From the NCBI RefSeq assembly GCF_964204865.1, contig NC_135253.1, positions 20,124,001-20,188,000 of the forward strand: 64,000 nt of DNA, written 5' to 3'. Positions within the stretch are counted from its first letter, which is position 1. Each line of letters begins with the position of its first letter. Source of the DNA: Styela clava (Eukaryota > Chordata > Ascidiacea > Stolidobranchia > Styelidae). A model generated the notes under the pieces. The model was not told the DNA's origin, searched no databases, and saw only the letters and a list, made by a program, of their open reading frames with translations. Shown in pieces: positions 12,388 to 24,000 of the stretch. A program made the translations under genes and the position numbers.

Positions 12388-12868
12388 ATACTTTCGCGAG
12401 ATGAAGTTACAAAACAATAAATTAGATGATGTCCACGGTTTGGAAAATTTGTGTAGGCTTCAAAAAAAATGTTTGGTCAGTTCCGACAACTCATCCTGTC
12501 GCAACTTTCAACAGTGCATACACGTCAGATTATTGGCTTTTCGTTTTGCCACATTTCGACGGTGTTTCGTTAGAGTTTTCTTGTACATATTAACTCAAGA
12601 AATTTATAGCACAATCCAAAATTCCAAGGAACTTACAGAATGCGAAACAGCCAGCAGCAAGAGAACATAATTCCAAACGTGTTTATTTTTTTATTCCAGA
12701 TATATTATATTCTTAAATGCAGTGTTGATATTTTTAAAATTGCTTTATCTGCACTTCAACTCCCAAGAACATTAGTAACCTAACAAGGCAGTTACGTTAA
12801 TTTTCTTAGTCACCACAAGTAATAGATTTCATTGGTATATTAATGAGTAAAGTTTTCCCTCATTCATT

Positions 12869-13009
12869 AGCTTTGCGCAGTGGCAGTATCTTAACCAATG
12901 AGGATTATCCGAGGTGCGATTATTGCTAGTTGAAAACTATTGCCGATACCCCGCCCTGGTGATGCAAACGCATCGCCTGCGGCAATTTCTGAAGGGTTCT
13001 GTTGAACCT
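12869..13009 (+). ncRNA. U4: U4 snRNA copy 22
   Basis: Full-length U4 with AGTATCTTAACC, ATTGCCGATACC and GCCTGCGGCAATTT. It lies in the near-identical block paired with copy 36 and is followed by a detached U4 3' fragment. Confidence 0.86.
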
Positions 13010-13055
13010 ATCCTATTGCGAAATGAAATGACAAAACAATAAATTAGATGATGTC

Positions 13056-13107
13056 GGTGATGTAATCGAATCGCCTGTGGCAATTTCTGAAAGTTTCTGC
13101 GGAACCT
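13056..13107 (+). pseudogene. Detached U4 3' fragment (nt 90-141)
   Basis: After a class A spacer start ending GATGATGTC the sequence jumps into U4 nt 90 (GGTGATGTAATCGAATCGCC) and continues to the 3' stem and a class B spacer. It lacks a 5' domain and promoter. The same fusion recurs at 31149 and 37261. Confidence 0.9.
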
Positions 13108-13580
13108 ATACTTTTGCAAATTACGTTGATGTCTATTGTTCTAAAAAATATGTTTAATTTTCCGAATCTATGTCAAACAAATTGAGACAACTTTACGAAT
13201 TACTGCTGACAATGCACTCCGCAGTGAGTTATCCCTCCAACAAAATTATGACCGATTCACTAGCTGCCTTTATTGCCACCTTGCGGCGTTGTTTCATTAG
13301 AGTTCTCATGTACTCATCATACAAACTCAAGAAAGGGTCAAGAAACTTTCAGAATGCGAAACAGCCAACGGCAAAAGAACATAATTCCAAACGTGTTTTT
13401 TTTCTTATTCCAGATATATTATATTCTTAAAAGCAGTGTTAATATTTTAAAATTACTTTATCTGTACTTCAACTCCCAAGAACATTAGTAGCCTAACACG
13501 ACAGTTCGTTAATTTTCTTAGTCAACACAAGTATTGAATTTCATTGATACTTTAATAAGTAAAGTTTTCTCTCGTTCATT

Positions 13581-13721
13581 AGCTTTGCGCAGTGGCAGTA
13601 TCGTAACCAATGAGGTTTATCCGAGGTGCGATTATTGCTAGTTGAAAACTATTACCAATACCCCGCCCTGGTGATGTAATCGCATCGCATGTGGCAATTT
13701 CTGGAGGGTTCTGTGGAACCT
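13581..13721 (+). ncRNA. U4: U4 snRNA copy 23
   Basis: Full-length U4 with hairpin arm GCATCGCATGTGG and CTGGAGGG. The spacer is scrambled: class A start, then a class B piece (TCTATTGTTTTGAAAAATATG), then class A again. Confidence 0.88.
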
Positions 13722-14221
13722 ATCCTATTGCGAAATGAAATGACAAAACAATAAATTAGATGATGTCTATTGTTTTGAAAAATATGTTGTCCATGTCAAT
13801 GGTTTGGAAATTTGTGTAGGCTTTCAAATATATGTTTGGTGAGTTCCGACATTTAATCCCGTCGAAACTTTAAACAGTGCATGCACGTCAGATTATTGGC
13901 TCCCCGTGTTGCCATCTTGCGGCGGTTTTTCATTAGAATTCTCATGTACTCATCATACTAACTCAGGAAAGTCCCAAGAAACTTACAGAATGCGGGACAG
14001 CCAGCGGCAAAAAATCATAATTCCAAACGTGTTTGTTTATTTTCTCATTCCAGATATATTCTATTCTTAAACGCAGTGTTATTATTTCAAAAATTGCTTT
14101 ATCTGTTCTTCACTTCCAGGAACATTAGTAACCTATCAAGACACTTACGTTAATTTTCTTAGTCACCCCAAGTAATAGATTTCAATGGTCCATCAATAGG
14201 TAAAGTTTAGTCTTATTCGTT

Positions 14222-14362
14222 AGCTTTATTCGGTGGCAGTATCGTAACCAATGAGGTTTATCCGAGGTGCGATTGTTGCCAGTCGAAAACTATTACCAAT
14301 ACCCCGTCCTGGTGACGTAATCGCATCGCCTGTGGCAATTTCTGAAAGTTTCTGCGGAACCT
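14222..14362 (+). ncRNA. U4: U4 snRNA copy 24 (divergent)
   Basis: Most divergent body in the left half: AGCTTTATTCGGTGGC at the 5' end, GATTGTTGCCAGTCG around stem I and CCCCGTCCTGGTGACG. Shares the promoter-proximal variant of copies 1 and 7. Class B spacer. Variant or pseudogene. Confidence 0.75.
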
Positions 14363-14835
14363 ATACCTTTGCAAATTACGTTGATGTCTATTGTTTTGAA
14401 AAATATGTTTAATTTTCCGAATCTATGTCAAACAAATTGAGACAACTTTACGAATCACTGCTGACAATGCACTCCTTAGTAAGTTATCCCTCCAACAAAA
14501 TTATGACCGATTCACTGGCTGCCTCTGTTGCCACCTTGCGGCGTTGTTTACTTAGAGTTCTCATGTACTCATCATACTAACTCAAGAAAGGGTCAAGAAA
14601 CTTTCAGAATGCAAAACAGCCAACGGCAAAAGAACATAATTCCAAACGTGTTTATTTTCTTATACCAGATATATTATATTCTTAAATGCAGTGTTAATAT
14701 TTTAAAATTACTTTATCTGTACTTCAACTCCCAAGAACATTAGTAGCCTAACACGACAGTTCGTTAATTTTCTTAGTCACCACAAGTAATGAATTTCATT
14801 GGTACTTTAATAGGTAAAGTTTTCTCTCGTATATT

Positions 14836-14976
14836 AGCTTTGCGCAGTGACAGTATCGTAACCAATGAGGTTTATCCGAGGTGCGATTATTGCTAGTTGA
14901 AAACTATTACCAATACCCCGCCCTGGTGATGTAATCGCATCACCTGTGGCAATTTCTGAAGGGTTCTGTGGAACCT
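14836..14976 (+). ncRNA. U4: U4 snRNA copy 25
   Basis: Full-length U4 with GCAGTGACAGTATCG at the junction of stem II and 5' stem-loop. Class A spacer. Confidence 0.88.
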
Positions 14977-15599
14977 ATACTTTCGCGAGATGAAGTTACA
15001 AAACAATAAATAAAATGATGTCCACGGTTTGGAAAATTTGTGTAGGCTTCAAAATATACGTTTGGTCAGTTCAGACAACTCATCCTGTCGCAACTTTCAA
15101 CAGTGCATACACGTCAGATTATTGGCGTTTCGTTTTGCCACATTTCGACGGTGTTTCGTTAGAGTTTTCTTGTACATATTAACTCAAGAAATTTATAGCA
15201 CGATCCAAAATTCCAAGGAACTTACAGAATGCGAAACAGCCAGCAGCAAGAGAACATAATTCCAAACGTGTTTATTTTTTTATTTCAGATATATCATATT
15301 CTTAAATGCAGTGTTGATATTTTTAAAATTGCTGTATCTGCACTTCAACTCCCAAGAACATTAGTAACCTAACAAGGCAGTTACGGTAATTTTCTTAGTC
15401 ACCACAAGTAATAGATTTCATTGGTACTTTAATAAGAAAAGTTACCTCTCACTCATTAGCTTTGCGCAGTGGCAGTATCGTAACCAATGAGGTTTATCGA
15501 GCTAGCTGTTTGATTAAAATGAAAATCTGCTATTGTTATCTTCAATTGGAATACTTTGGATTGTAAGCTATTTTGGATATTCGTTCTTGGATACTAAAA

Positions 15600-16895
15600 A
15601 TGTATTACTCCGCAGCTCTTACAGGATCAATAGGGATTACAAGTAATCGCCCTCGATCGGTTGTGGCAGAGGTGAGTGATTCTATTGATATAAACCGATT
15701 TCTCTACATCTTGGGAGAAAACCCTATAACAAAAGGATATGTCGAACACCTGTCAGGAATTTTGGAAACTAGACCGAAAATTTGGTTGATATCTTTCAAA
15801 CAGTTGAATCCAACAAATCCAAATGATTCAGTTAGAGACAAATTTATTGTAGAAACGCAAAATGGCATTAAAGTCGATGGTGTAATAGTACGCTTTTTTC
15901 CACCCACAAAACCTCCAACAAGGATTAGCATTCGCGATATCCCAGACGAATCACGACCACAAGTCGTTTTCGAAGCTCTGAATAAGGCTGGATGCGGAAA
16001 AATTAAAAGCATGACCAAACTATACTACCGAAACACTCAACTATTCAACGGATATATAGCCGTATGGATAGATGATTTTAAACAGGAAAAACTGCCCCCC
16101 TTTCTTGTCATTGACAAAGCTAGGTGCAAAACCTACGTACCCACCGAGTTGTACAATCCAACATGCATGAACTGCCTTGATACTGGTCATAATGCAAGAA
16201 ATTGCCGAAATAAAACGAAATGTAGGTCGTGCAAAAGTGAAGGTCACGTTCAGGCAAATTGCCCCCTAAAATCCAATGTGAGACCGAATACCATGGAATC
16301 CTGGTTTAAGGAATCGATATCCACAAAACCTGGAATAGTATCACATGTAGGAGAAAAAGAAGATGCAATACCAAACAATAACACCACACCAGAAATAGGA
16401 GTAAACCAAATTCCAGAGGCAGTGTTCCCAACTTCAAAATCCGACACAGTATCTGATACGGATTTGTTAAACGAAGAAGTAAAAGATTGGTCTCTATCAG
16501 AAGACAATACTATAACAACACCCAAAAAGCGCACTCCACCTCGCAAAACAGTCCCGAAGCCTAAATTAAAACCTACATCCACAATAGGGAACACTCCAAT
16601 TAGACCCCCAGTAATTGGCAAATCGTATGTAAACATGGTAATTAACGACTTCGAGATTAGAGACAGCACGTCATCATCAGTATTCTCAGACATACTTCAA
16701 AGTAACTCGGCACCGGCATACCTAGAGAACCCAGATAGCACGTATGAAACAGACCCATCACAAACACCCAGACTTGAACCTACTATGAACAAAACCGAAA
16801 AACAGATTGGAAAACGGGGAAGAGAAAATACTTCCTCGTCGACAACGTCGAATATATCACCCTCGCCAAAAAAGGGGAAAGACAATAAAACATAG
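15600..16895 (+). CDS. Retrotransposon ORF1 protein (RRM-like, two CCHC knuckles)
   Basis: 431 aa from the first ATG (15600); an in-frame TAA at 15564 limits any upstream extension. Residues of about 90-165 alternate strand and helix segments like an RRM fold (TRISIRDIPDE ... GYIAVWIDDF), an inference. Residues 189-221 hold two zinc knuckles, both C-x2-C-x4-H-x4-C (CMNCLDTGHNARNC and CRSCKSEGHVQANC). The C-terminal half is rich in Ser/Thr/Pro and ends in a basic tract (KRGREN ... SPKKGKDNK). The presumed role, as for other Tx1/L1 ORF1 proteins, is RNA binding and chaperoning of the element transcript. The frame is intact. Confidence 0.88.
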   Translation: MYYSAALTGSIGITSNRPRSVVAEVSDSIDINRFLYILGENPITKGYVEHLSGILETRPKIWLISFKQLNPTNPNDSVRDKFIVETQNGIKVDGVIVRFFPPTKPPTRISIRDIPDESRPQVVFEALNKAGCGKIKSMTKLYYRNTQLFNGYIAVWIDDFKQEKLPPFLVIDKARCKTYVPTELYNPTCMNCLDTGHNARNCRNKTKCRSCKSEGHVQANCPLKSNVRPNTMESWFKESISTKPGIVSHVGEKEDAIPNNNTTPEIGVNQIPEAVFPTSKSDTVSDTDLLNEEVKDWSLSEDNTITTPKKRTPPRKTVPKPKLKPTSTIGNTPIRPPVIGKSYVNMVINDFEIRDSTSSSVFSDILQSNSAPAYLENPDSTYETDPSQTPRLEPTMNKTEKQIGKRGRENTSSSTTSNISPSPKKGKDNKT

Positions 16896-16932
16896 AAAGT
16901 ATAAAATAAAAATCATCTACAAGACCCAATAT

Positions 16933-19900
16933 ATGACTGAAAATCTATCACAATTAAAAATAATCTCACTGAACGTAAACGGACTGGAAAAAAATTGAAA
17001 TAAACTTAAAATCTTCATAACTTATTACAACCCAGACATTATTGCTTTACAAGAAGTCCACAGAGTTAAAAGAGACGTTTCCGAGAACCGACTTCAAAAC
17101 ATGGGGTACAGATTATTTATTAACTCACTGACCGACTTCGATAAGAGGGATGACCAAAGATTCTTCCAAGGCACCGCCACTGCAGTAAGAGAAAACTTAT
17201 GTGCAACGCACAGCTTTGAATATGTTACATTCATACCTTGTAGAGCGTGTTCGACAACAATGACGAACTTACAAACCAAAGACAAGCTATCGCTAGTAAA
17301 TGTTTATGCACCTCCCAGAAGAGGCGACAGAAAAACTAGAATGTTCTACGAAAAGCTGATAAACTTAGTGAGAGAGATCAAGCATATTCAAATAATTTGC
17401 GGTGACTTTAACATGGTTCATCAGGAAATAGACGTCAGCAACCAAAACTCATTTACACAAGGGAACACAGAAATGCAATGGAAAGACTTTATACAAGCTT
17501 ACAACTACATAGACACGTATAGATATCACTGGCCCGATAAAAGATTATATACAATTACCAGGAGAAGACAATCCCGACGAATAGATCGAATATATATTCC
17601 GTACAACATTAGTCATGAATTGAAAAATACAGAATATTTAGTAAACACCGTTTCAGACCACCACTTTGCATCACACATCACTTTCAAAAATATTAAACAA
17701 GTTAACTGGGGACGGGGAACCTGGAAAAACAATACAGCTCATTTTAGGCATGAAAAAGTCAGGTTTTTGATAAATGAGATATACAAAAAAGAAGAACAAA
17801 GAAAACACGAATATGAAATACTTGCCGACTGGTGGGACAACTTGAAGACTAAAATTAAAAAAAGCCTCCTCCAACACGGAATTAACGAAGCAAAGGTAAA
17901 GAAACAAAATGAAAGCAGGTGGAAAAATGAAATTCTAAATAGCATGAACAAGTCACCATCAAACCAAGCAATGTATATGCTTATTAAAAACCTAAAACAA
18001 ATGGAAAAAGAAAAAGTGATGTTTAAACAAAATACAGCAAAAATTAAAGCATTAGAACAAAACGAAAGACCGACAAAATATTTCTTTGACAAATTGAAAA
18101 CTAGAAGACGTAAAACCACTATAGACAGACTACAAAACAAAGAAGGAAATTATTTAAAAACAAAAAACGAAATTTTGGAAGAAGCGCAAACATTCTATAA
18201 AACACTATGGACACAAACAACACCAGGTGAGGAAGATAGAATGGAAGAATACCTCAACATATATGGGGAAACTAAGCTTAGCACTGAAGAAAAGGAACAA
18301 ATGGGGACCTTAGCTTCAAAAGAAGAACTTCTCGTGACTTTAAAACAAATGGATAACTATAAAACACCGGGACCAGACGGACTATCAAAGGAATTTTACG
18401 TTGAATTTTGGGAAATTTTGAAGAATGACTTGCACCAGCTAGTAAACAATGCTATCGCTTTCGGCACCTTACCCACCAGTAGCAAAGAATCGATAGTCAC
18501 CCTTATCTATAAAAAAGGAAATTCAAATCACCTATCTAACTACCGGCCCATATCTAACCTAAATGTAGATTTTAAACTGATATCAAAAATATTAGCTAAC
18601 CGATTGAAACCTATCTTGGATAAATATATAATGCCAACACAGAAAAGCGCAATTCCTAAACGATCTATATTTGATAATTTACGAAACGTTCAAGGAATAT
18701 GGAATTATACAACAAAATGGAACCTACCTTTATATATAATCAGTTTCGATCAGGAAAAAGCTTTTGATATGGTTAACCAACGTTTTTTATTCAAAACCAT
18801 GACCAAACTAAACTTCAACAAAAATATCATTAACTTAATCAAAGAAATGTACAATCGGATATACAGCAGAATACAAATTAACGGAGCTAAAACCAATAAA
18901 ATCTTTCTGACAAGAGGAATCAGACAAGGCTGTCCATTGAGCATGGCAATGTACACCTTAGCCGCTGACCCATTGGCAAGAAAAATCATCGCGAACCAAA
19001 AGATAAAAGGATTCAGCATCGGAAAATACAAAACCGTAATTGATCAATTTGCAGACGACAATACAACATACGCGCGAGACATTGAATCGATAGAACACAC
19101 CTTCAACGAATTTAAGACTTACGAATTAATAACGGGACAAAAAATAAATGAGAAAAAAACTGAAATATTATGTACTAACCAAATCGCAATGCAAAAACTT
19201 AAAACCTCGCCGTACAACAAATTCATGAAACCAAATATAAAAGTTTTAGGCCAAATTATAGGACCCCAACAGACGGAAAAAACTTGGGATGAAATCCTCA
19301 AAAGACTTAGGAACACCCTGGAAGTTAATAAGCAGAGACAATTGACGTGGATAGGTAAATTCCAAATTTTAAATGCCTTGTGTATATCGCAGGTAATATA
19401 CCACGCTAGAGTAGTGAATGTACCACCAATCTACATACGGAAACTGAACACACTTTTCTTTGACTTCATCTGGCACCCAGAAAGCTTTCAGCTATTGGCA
19501 CAAAATAAATTAACAGCCGATTACTACAATGGAGGATTAAATGCCCCATGCATAAAAACAAAAATACAGGCATGTCTTCTGGAAAAAATAAAAACATTGA
19601 AATCAATAACAGAACCTAAAGAGATATGGCACGCAATAGCCCTTTATGACATTGGCACGAAGATAAAGAGAATAAATCCCAAACTTTACACCAACCAGAT
19701 GCCCCATGCCCTCGAAACCCCAAAGCACTGGAAAGATTGCATTCAGTTAACCGAAAAAATAGGCATAAAAGAAGAAAAATGGACAGACATTTCTTTCAAA
19801 CAAATTTACCAGACGATCTTGAAATCAAACCAATCGGGAAGAAGAAAACAGGTAGAAACACAAACATGCACCAATTGGAAAGAGATTCTAAGTAAAGAAA

Positions 19901-20451
19901 AAGACATGAAAAATATAATAACAAACAAGGAAAGGGTGATATCATACAGGCTGGCGCACAACGCAATACTAAATGGAACACAAAGAAAAAGAATCAATTT
20001 ATATCATACAGTAAGCGGGAAAATGGCTATCACGGAGTGTAAATTCTGCTCGAAATCGGAGGACAACACGGAACACCTTATTAAAGAATGTCCATTCACG
20101 TGGCGGATTTTGTATAAAATACAAAAATCTCTGAAACAGGCTCTGCAAACACATCACCCCTTTTTAAATGAACTACTTTGGCATAATATCTACTTAAAAG
20201 AAAACCGAAAAATAATATTAATAACAGTGAATATAGTAAAAACTCAAATATACAAGGTCAAATCAATGAAGGACATGACAAACACAAAAATGAATCCCGA
20301 AGAAAGTAAAAGGATAGAAGATGGCATAGTTTCGAAAACTTTTAATAAAATGGGCTGGAGAGTAAAAAACATAGAATCACTCAGCGAAGAAATAAAACAG
20401 ATAGAGAAAATTGAAAATTGGTTGGCCCAAAAAAGTGTTGCTACAAACTAA
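16933..20451 (+). pseudogene. Retrotransposon ORF2: endonuclease and reverse transcriptase, one nonsense codon
   Basis: The frame starts with MTENLSQLKIISLNVNGL, the start of an APE-type endonuclease, but meets TGA at 16996-16998 (codon 22) and then continues open to 20451. Counting from the next Met (17101, 1116 aa), visible features are NVYAPP, GDFNM at about 101-105, SRRIDRIYIP, SDHHF near 183 (catalytic APE motifs), GPDG near 423, NYRPIS, SFDQEKAFD, GIRQGCP, FADD at 650-653 (RT catalytic aspartates), and a C-x2-C-x8-H-x4-C motif from residue 980. The role is target-primed reverse transcription: nick the U4 DNA and copy the element RNA. The stop cuts off the first endonuclease strand, so this copy is probably inactive unless the codon is read through or is an assembly error. 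Confidence 0.9.
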
Positions 20452-20655
20452 TTAAAAAAAATGATTAATTTACTGATTTTATGCTCAAAATTGAAAAACC
20501 ATCTAAAACGGAAATGACGAAATAGGAGCCTATCAATGAGAACGGCAATAGTCATCTATTGCCATTATGTGATACGGTCTATAACTGACCAAGCTCCGAA
20601 TGGGATACAGGAAATGACGGTTTATCCCCGATCCCGTATATTATAATCTGATCCG

Positions 20656-20686
<31 letters not shown>
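20452..20686 (+). other. Retrotransposon 3' UTR and A tail
   Basis: 204 bp of UTR then 31 A. It contains a perfect 8-bp hairpin, GGCAATAG-TCAT-CTATTGCC (20544-20563), and a possible longer stem between ATACGG (about 20572) and CCGTAT (about 20635). The UTR ends TCTGATCCG before the A tail. A shared 3' structure may be what the reverse transcriptase recognises; that is inference. Confidence 0.7.
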
Positions 20687-20687
<1 letters not shown>

Positions 20688-20800
20688 AATGAGGTTTATC
20701 CGAGGTGCGATTATTGCTAGTTGAAAACTATTACCAATACCCCGCCCTGGTGATGCAATCGCATCGCCTGTGGCAATTTCTGAAGGGTTCTGTGGAACCT

Positions 20801-21056
20801 ATCCTCTCGCGGAATGAAATGACAAAACAATAAATTAGATGATGTTCATGGTTTGGAAAACTTGTGTAGGCTTGCAAATACATGGCTGGTCAGTTCTGTC
20901 AACTCATCCTGTCGCAATTTTCTATGCTTTTGCCAATACATTGATGTCTTTTGTTTTGAAAAATATGTTTAATTTTCCGAATCTATGTCAAACAAATTGT
21001 GACAACTTTACGAATTACTGCTGGAAATGCACTCCACAGTAAGTTATCACTCCAAC
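20801..21056 (+). repeat. U4 spacer, first part (hybrid), cut by a DNA transposon
   Basis: Starts as class A (GAAATGACAAAACAATAAAT), passes into class B (TATGTTTAATTTTCCGAATC), and is interrupted at 21057. The spacer resumes at 24864 with a 7-bp duplication. Confidence 0.88.
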
Positions 21057-24000
21057 CAATGACATTAAACAACATGATAGGCAACTCTGACGTCACTCCA
21101 TAAGACTACAGGCAAAACATTGTATTTCATGATACGCTCCAATGCACATATTTCTCGTCGCCTTTCGCGTCCGTTTTCCGCTCGCTTTTGCTACTCGGCG
21201 TCTTTTTTACGTGTAGTACCTGCCTTTTTGCGCCTGTAACGAAACAAAATAATCTCTATATCTAAAAAGTTTTGCTTACTTGGAAAGCTGGAATAACAGG
21301 CAAGCTGTAAAGAGCAATTCTGGACATCATAGACTTTTTTTTTTATCAGAGAAGATTACAAACGCGATAGCGGAAAGATTTGTGTGGAACATTTTGCAGA
21401 TAATGACAAAGTTCAAAGTTAGTAATTTTAATGTTTGCGCTTAATCATTGAAATTTCATTTAAAGAGGGTGTCATACAAAACTGTGCTGCGATACAATTC
21501 CATAACACAAAGTTTGCACCTATCGAACTTGCTTTTGTAGGTGAATTTATTAGACATATTACATATTCAGTTAATCGTAGGTAACATTGCTGGTACATAA
21601 TGCATCATAGAGGTTTGTTTAAATTTAGGAATTTAGCTCATAGCCCACTAATTAATATTATCTTCTATGCAGGAGGTTGCAGGGCTGAATTCAACTTGCA
21701 GCCTTACCGATCACCTGACGATGCTCATTTAGTTTGGCTCGAGCAAGTCTCCTTGAAATGCTTGTGTGGATGGAAACTACCTATATTATTTGCCTTCCTC
21801 CGATTTTAGACAAATTTATTCTGAGGGATTTCGCATATAATTCTCACTGATTGTTGGCTGTTTATAATTCCTATTGATTGTGAATTCTGATTATAACAAT
21901 GAGTTGAAAATTTTTTTACCTAATTTACTGGCACCTTTTTCTTGTCAATACTCCAAGCTGAGGTAATAAACATGACAATACATTTATGTCATCTGGAAGC
22001 AAAATATGCACACTAATTAATAGTTTGGCACATTGAGATAATACATCATGACAGAAAATACAAGTTAAAGATATGTATGACCATCACATGGTAATTAAAA
22101 TTAAAAAAAATTAATAGGGGCTGTGGAGTATGGAAAGTTCAAGACAAAGAAAAAGACAAATGTTCATAGCTCATGAACTCTCAATTTTGCCTCCATTGCT
22201 TTGTGAAGGCCAATATATTTCGAGTGGCTGAATTGGTTTACCTTTATGATAGCAACGATTTTGTATTTAATATAGCGAGATTATTTCAATTTAATTGAAG
22301 TGATATAATCTTCCAAAGCAATGCTTGAATCGTATAGAATAGATCAGTGGTGTCAAACTCATGGGTTTTCGAGAGCCGCATTGCATTTTGAAAATTGTAA
22401 AAAGAGCCGCAAACAGTTTTTGATAATGTATACTTAAAAGATATTTTTAAGATAGTTTAAGTTTGTGACATATATTGTGATGCAACTAAACAGTTGGATT
22501 AAGTTTTATTATTTTCTTCAATTTCAAATGCAATTACATATTAATATTTGCATTCCACTATTATTGCAACATTAGCAAGTTACAGTATTTATTATAAAAA
22601 ATCGTAAAATTCTATGTACAACCATCAAAATCATTTTTGAACAAGCTTTGAATAAGGAAAGAATGATACATACACCAAAAATAACTTAATCTAAATATAT
22701 GAACCTAAAATTAACAAAAATACTACAGTATAAACTCAATGTTTTAATAATTACATTTGTCCTGGCGTTTGGCATCTTTTTTGTGTCACCAGCATACTAA
22801 GGCCAGTCTGAAATGATTTTATAGTACCAACTCTAACTAACGAGGCCACATGATCATGGGTTTATCTGGATCTTTACGAATGTTTAATTAATTCCAGTAA
22901 TGCAAAAAAGTTACTTTTATAATTTCATGTATAGATCAGTAAAAAAACAAATGACAGATTTTTTCGACAAGACATTTCGCACTACATTGCGTGGCATAGG
23001 ATTGCTTGAATTATTATTGATATTGATTTTTAGTAACTAAGTCGTTGTATAATTATATTAATATACAAACACATGGAAATTTTCTGTTCGAAGTTGGTCT
23101 TCGAATTTGTCATATTGACTGCTGAGCTTATTGTGTTTTTTGATTGTATTGATGGAAATATGACAAATTAAACAATGTGCTTCAGAATTTTGTGAAGAGC
23201 AGAAATGTTACAACTCCCATTTTCTTCGAAAATGCCACCTTCTTCATGTACTTTGCGTTTAATTTAATTACTCAAGTGTTTTATTCAAGTATTCTTTTGC
23301 TAGCTTGATGTGTATTCTTAATTGGGTCAAAATGTGGACAAAAAAATCAATATTCCAAAACTACTTTCAGTAAATTGTTTTCTGTGTGAATAATCAATTT
23401 CACTTTAAAAGGTTTGAAAAATCTATTACATTTAGATAAAAAAAAAAACTTCCAAAATACTATTACAATTATTGTTAATCGAGGGCCGCACTGGAAGTTC
23501 TCTGGGGCCGCGAGTTTGAGATCCCTGGTCTAGCTTGAAGTTGTTCAAAAAATATATGATAGTATTTTATCATGAATGATGATTATACCCCTTCCGGAAT
23601 TTCTTCTATAGTACTACCAAAAGTTGATGAACCAAATATAACACAGGTGCAGTGAGGTACCCGTAATCCTCATTTCCAAAGCTGTTTTAAGTATGTCTGG
23701 CGTGTTTTGTGCCTTTTTACAAATAAGACCGCTTAAGCAATCTTACGCTTTGGAATTTTTAGTTATTTTCCTCAAGCCATGCAGGATGTGGGGGCCATAC
23801 ACAACTCTACCGGAGGGTCAAATGTCTTCGCATGCCTCCATAGGTTGTTTTTCTATTGCAAATTTCTATTTTCAATTGCATTATATTTCTTGGAATCACA
23901 CTGTCACTGATATGTCGCCAGACTTCTGATATCTCCCCGTCTGCTATAGTTGTCCTGTGAATAAATAATAGGAAATTGAGATTAGACGAATAGTTGAAAG

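Larger units (their letters stand above)
15499..20686 (+). mobile_element. U4-targeted non-LTR retrotransposon, L1/Tx1 type
   Basis: The element is 5188 bp: a 5' UTR of about 101 bp, ORF1 (15600-16895), a 37-nt gap, ORF2 (16933-20451) with one in-frame TGA, a 204-bp 3' UTR and a 31-nt A tail (20656-20686). It is flanked by a perfect 14-bp duplication, CAATGAGGTTTATC (15485-15498 and 20687-20700), which is U4 nt 28-41. An APE-type endonuclease, FADD reverse transcriptase, CCHC-bearing ORF1 and poly(A) tail place it in the L1 superfamily, most like the Tx1 group. Known Tx1-group elements such as Keno (U2 snRNA) insert in fixed RNA-gene sites. Other A-tailed insertions at the same U4 site (28476, 29144) support site specificity. 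It lies in the same orientation as U4. Confidence 0.95.
15458..20800 (+). pseudogene. U4 snRNA copy 26, split by a retrotransposon
   Basis: U4 nt 1-41 lies at 15458-15498 and nt 28-141 at 20687-20800. The 5188-bp retrotransposon lies between, and nt 28-41 (CAATGAGGTTTATC) are present on both sides. The break falls in the 5' stem-loop k-turn, so this copy cannot make U4. Confidence 0.97.

Noticed and set aside
1-15480. Possible CRISPR or satellite interpretation of the regular repeats
   Set aside because: The unit is about 620 bp and contains a complete U4 snRNA gene with promoter; there are no short direct repeats with unique spacers.
15573-15599. Longer ORF1 beginning at a TTG codon (15573)
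   Set aside because: The ATG at 15600 is the first standard start; the extra nine codons are not needed.
15704-16885. Minus-strand open frames across the retrotransposon ORF1
   Set aside because: Shadows of the coding strand; the plus frame has zinc knuckles and correct context.
23693-23929. 78-codon frame inside the P-like element
   Set aside because: No motif on either strand that I can identify as transposase.
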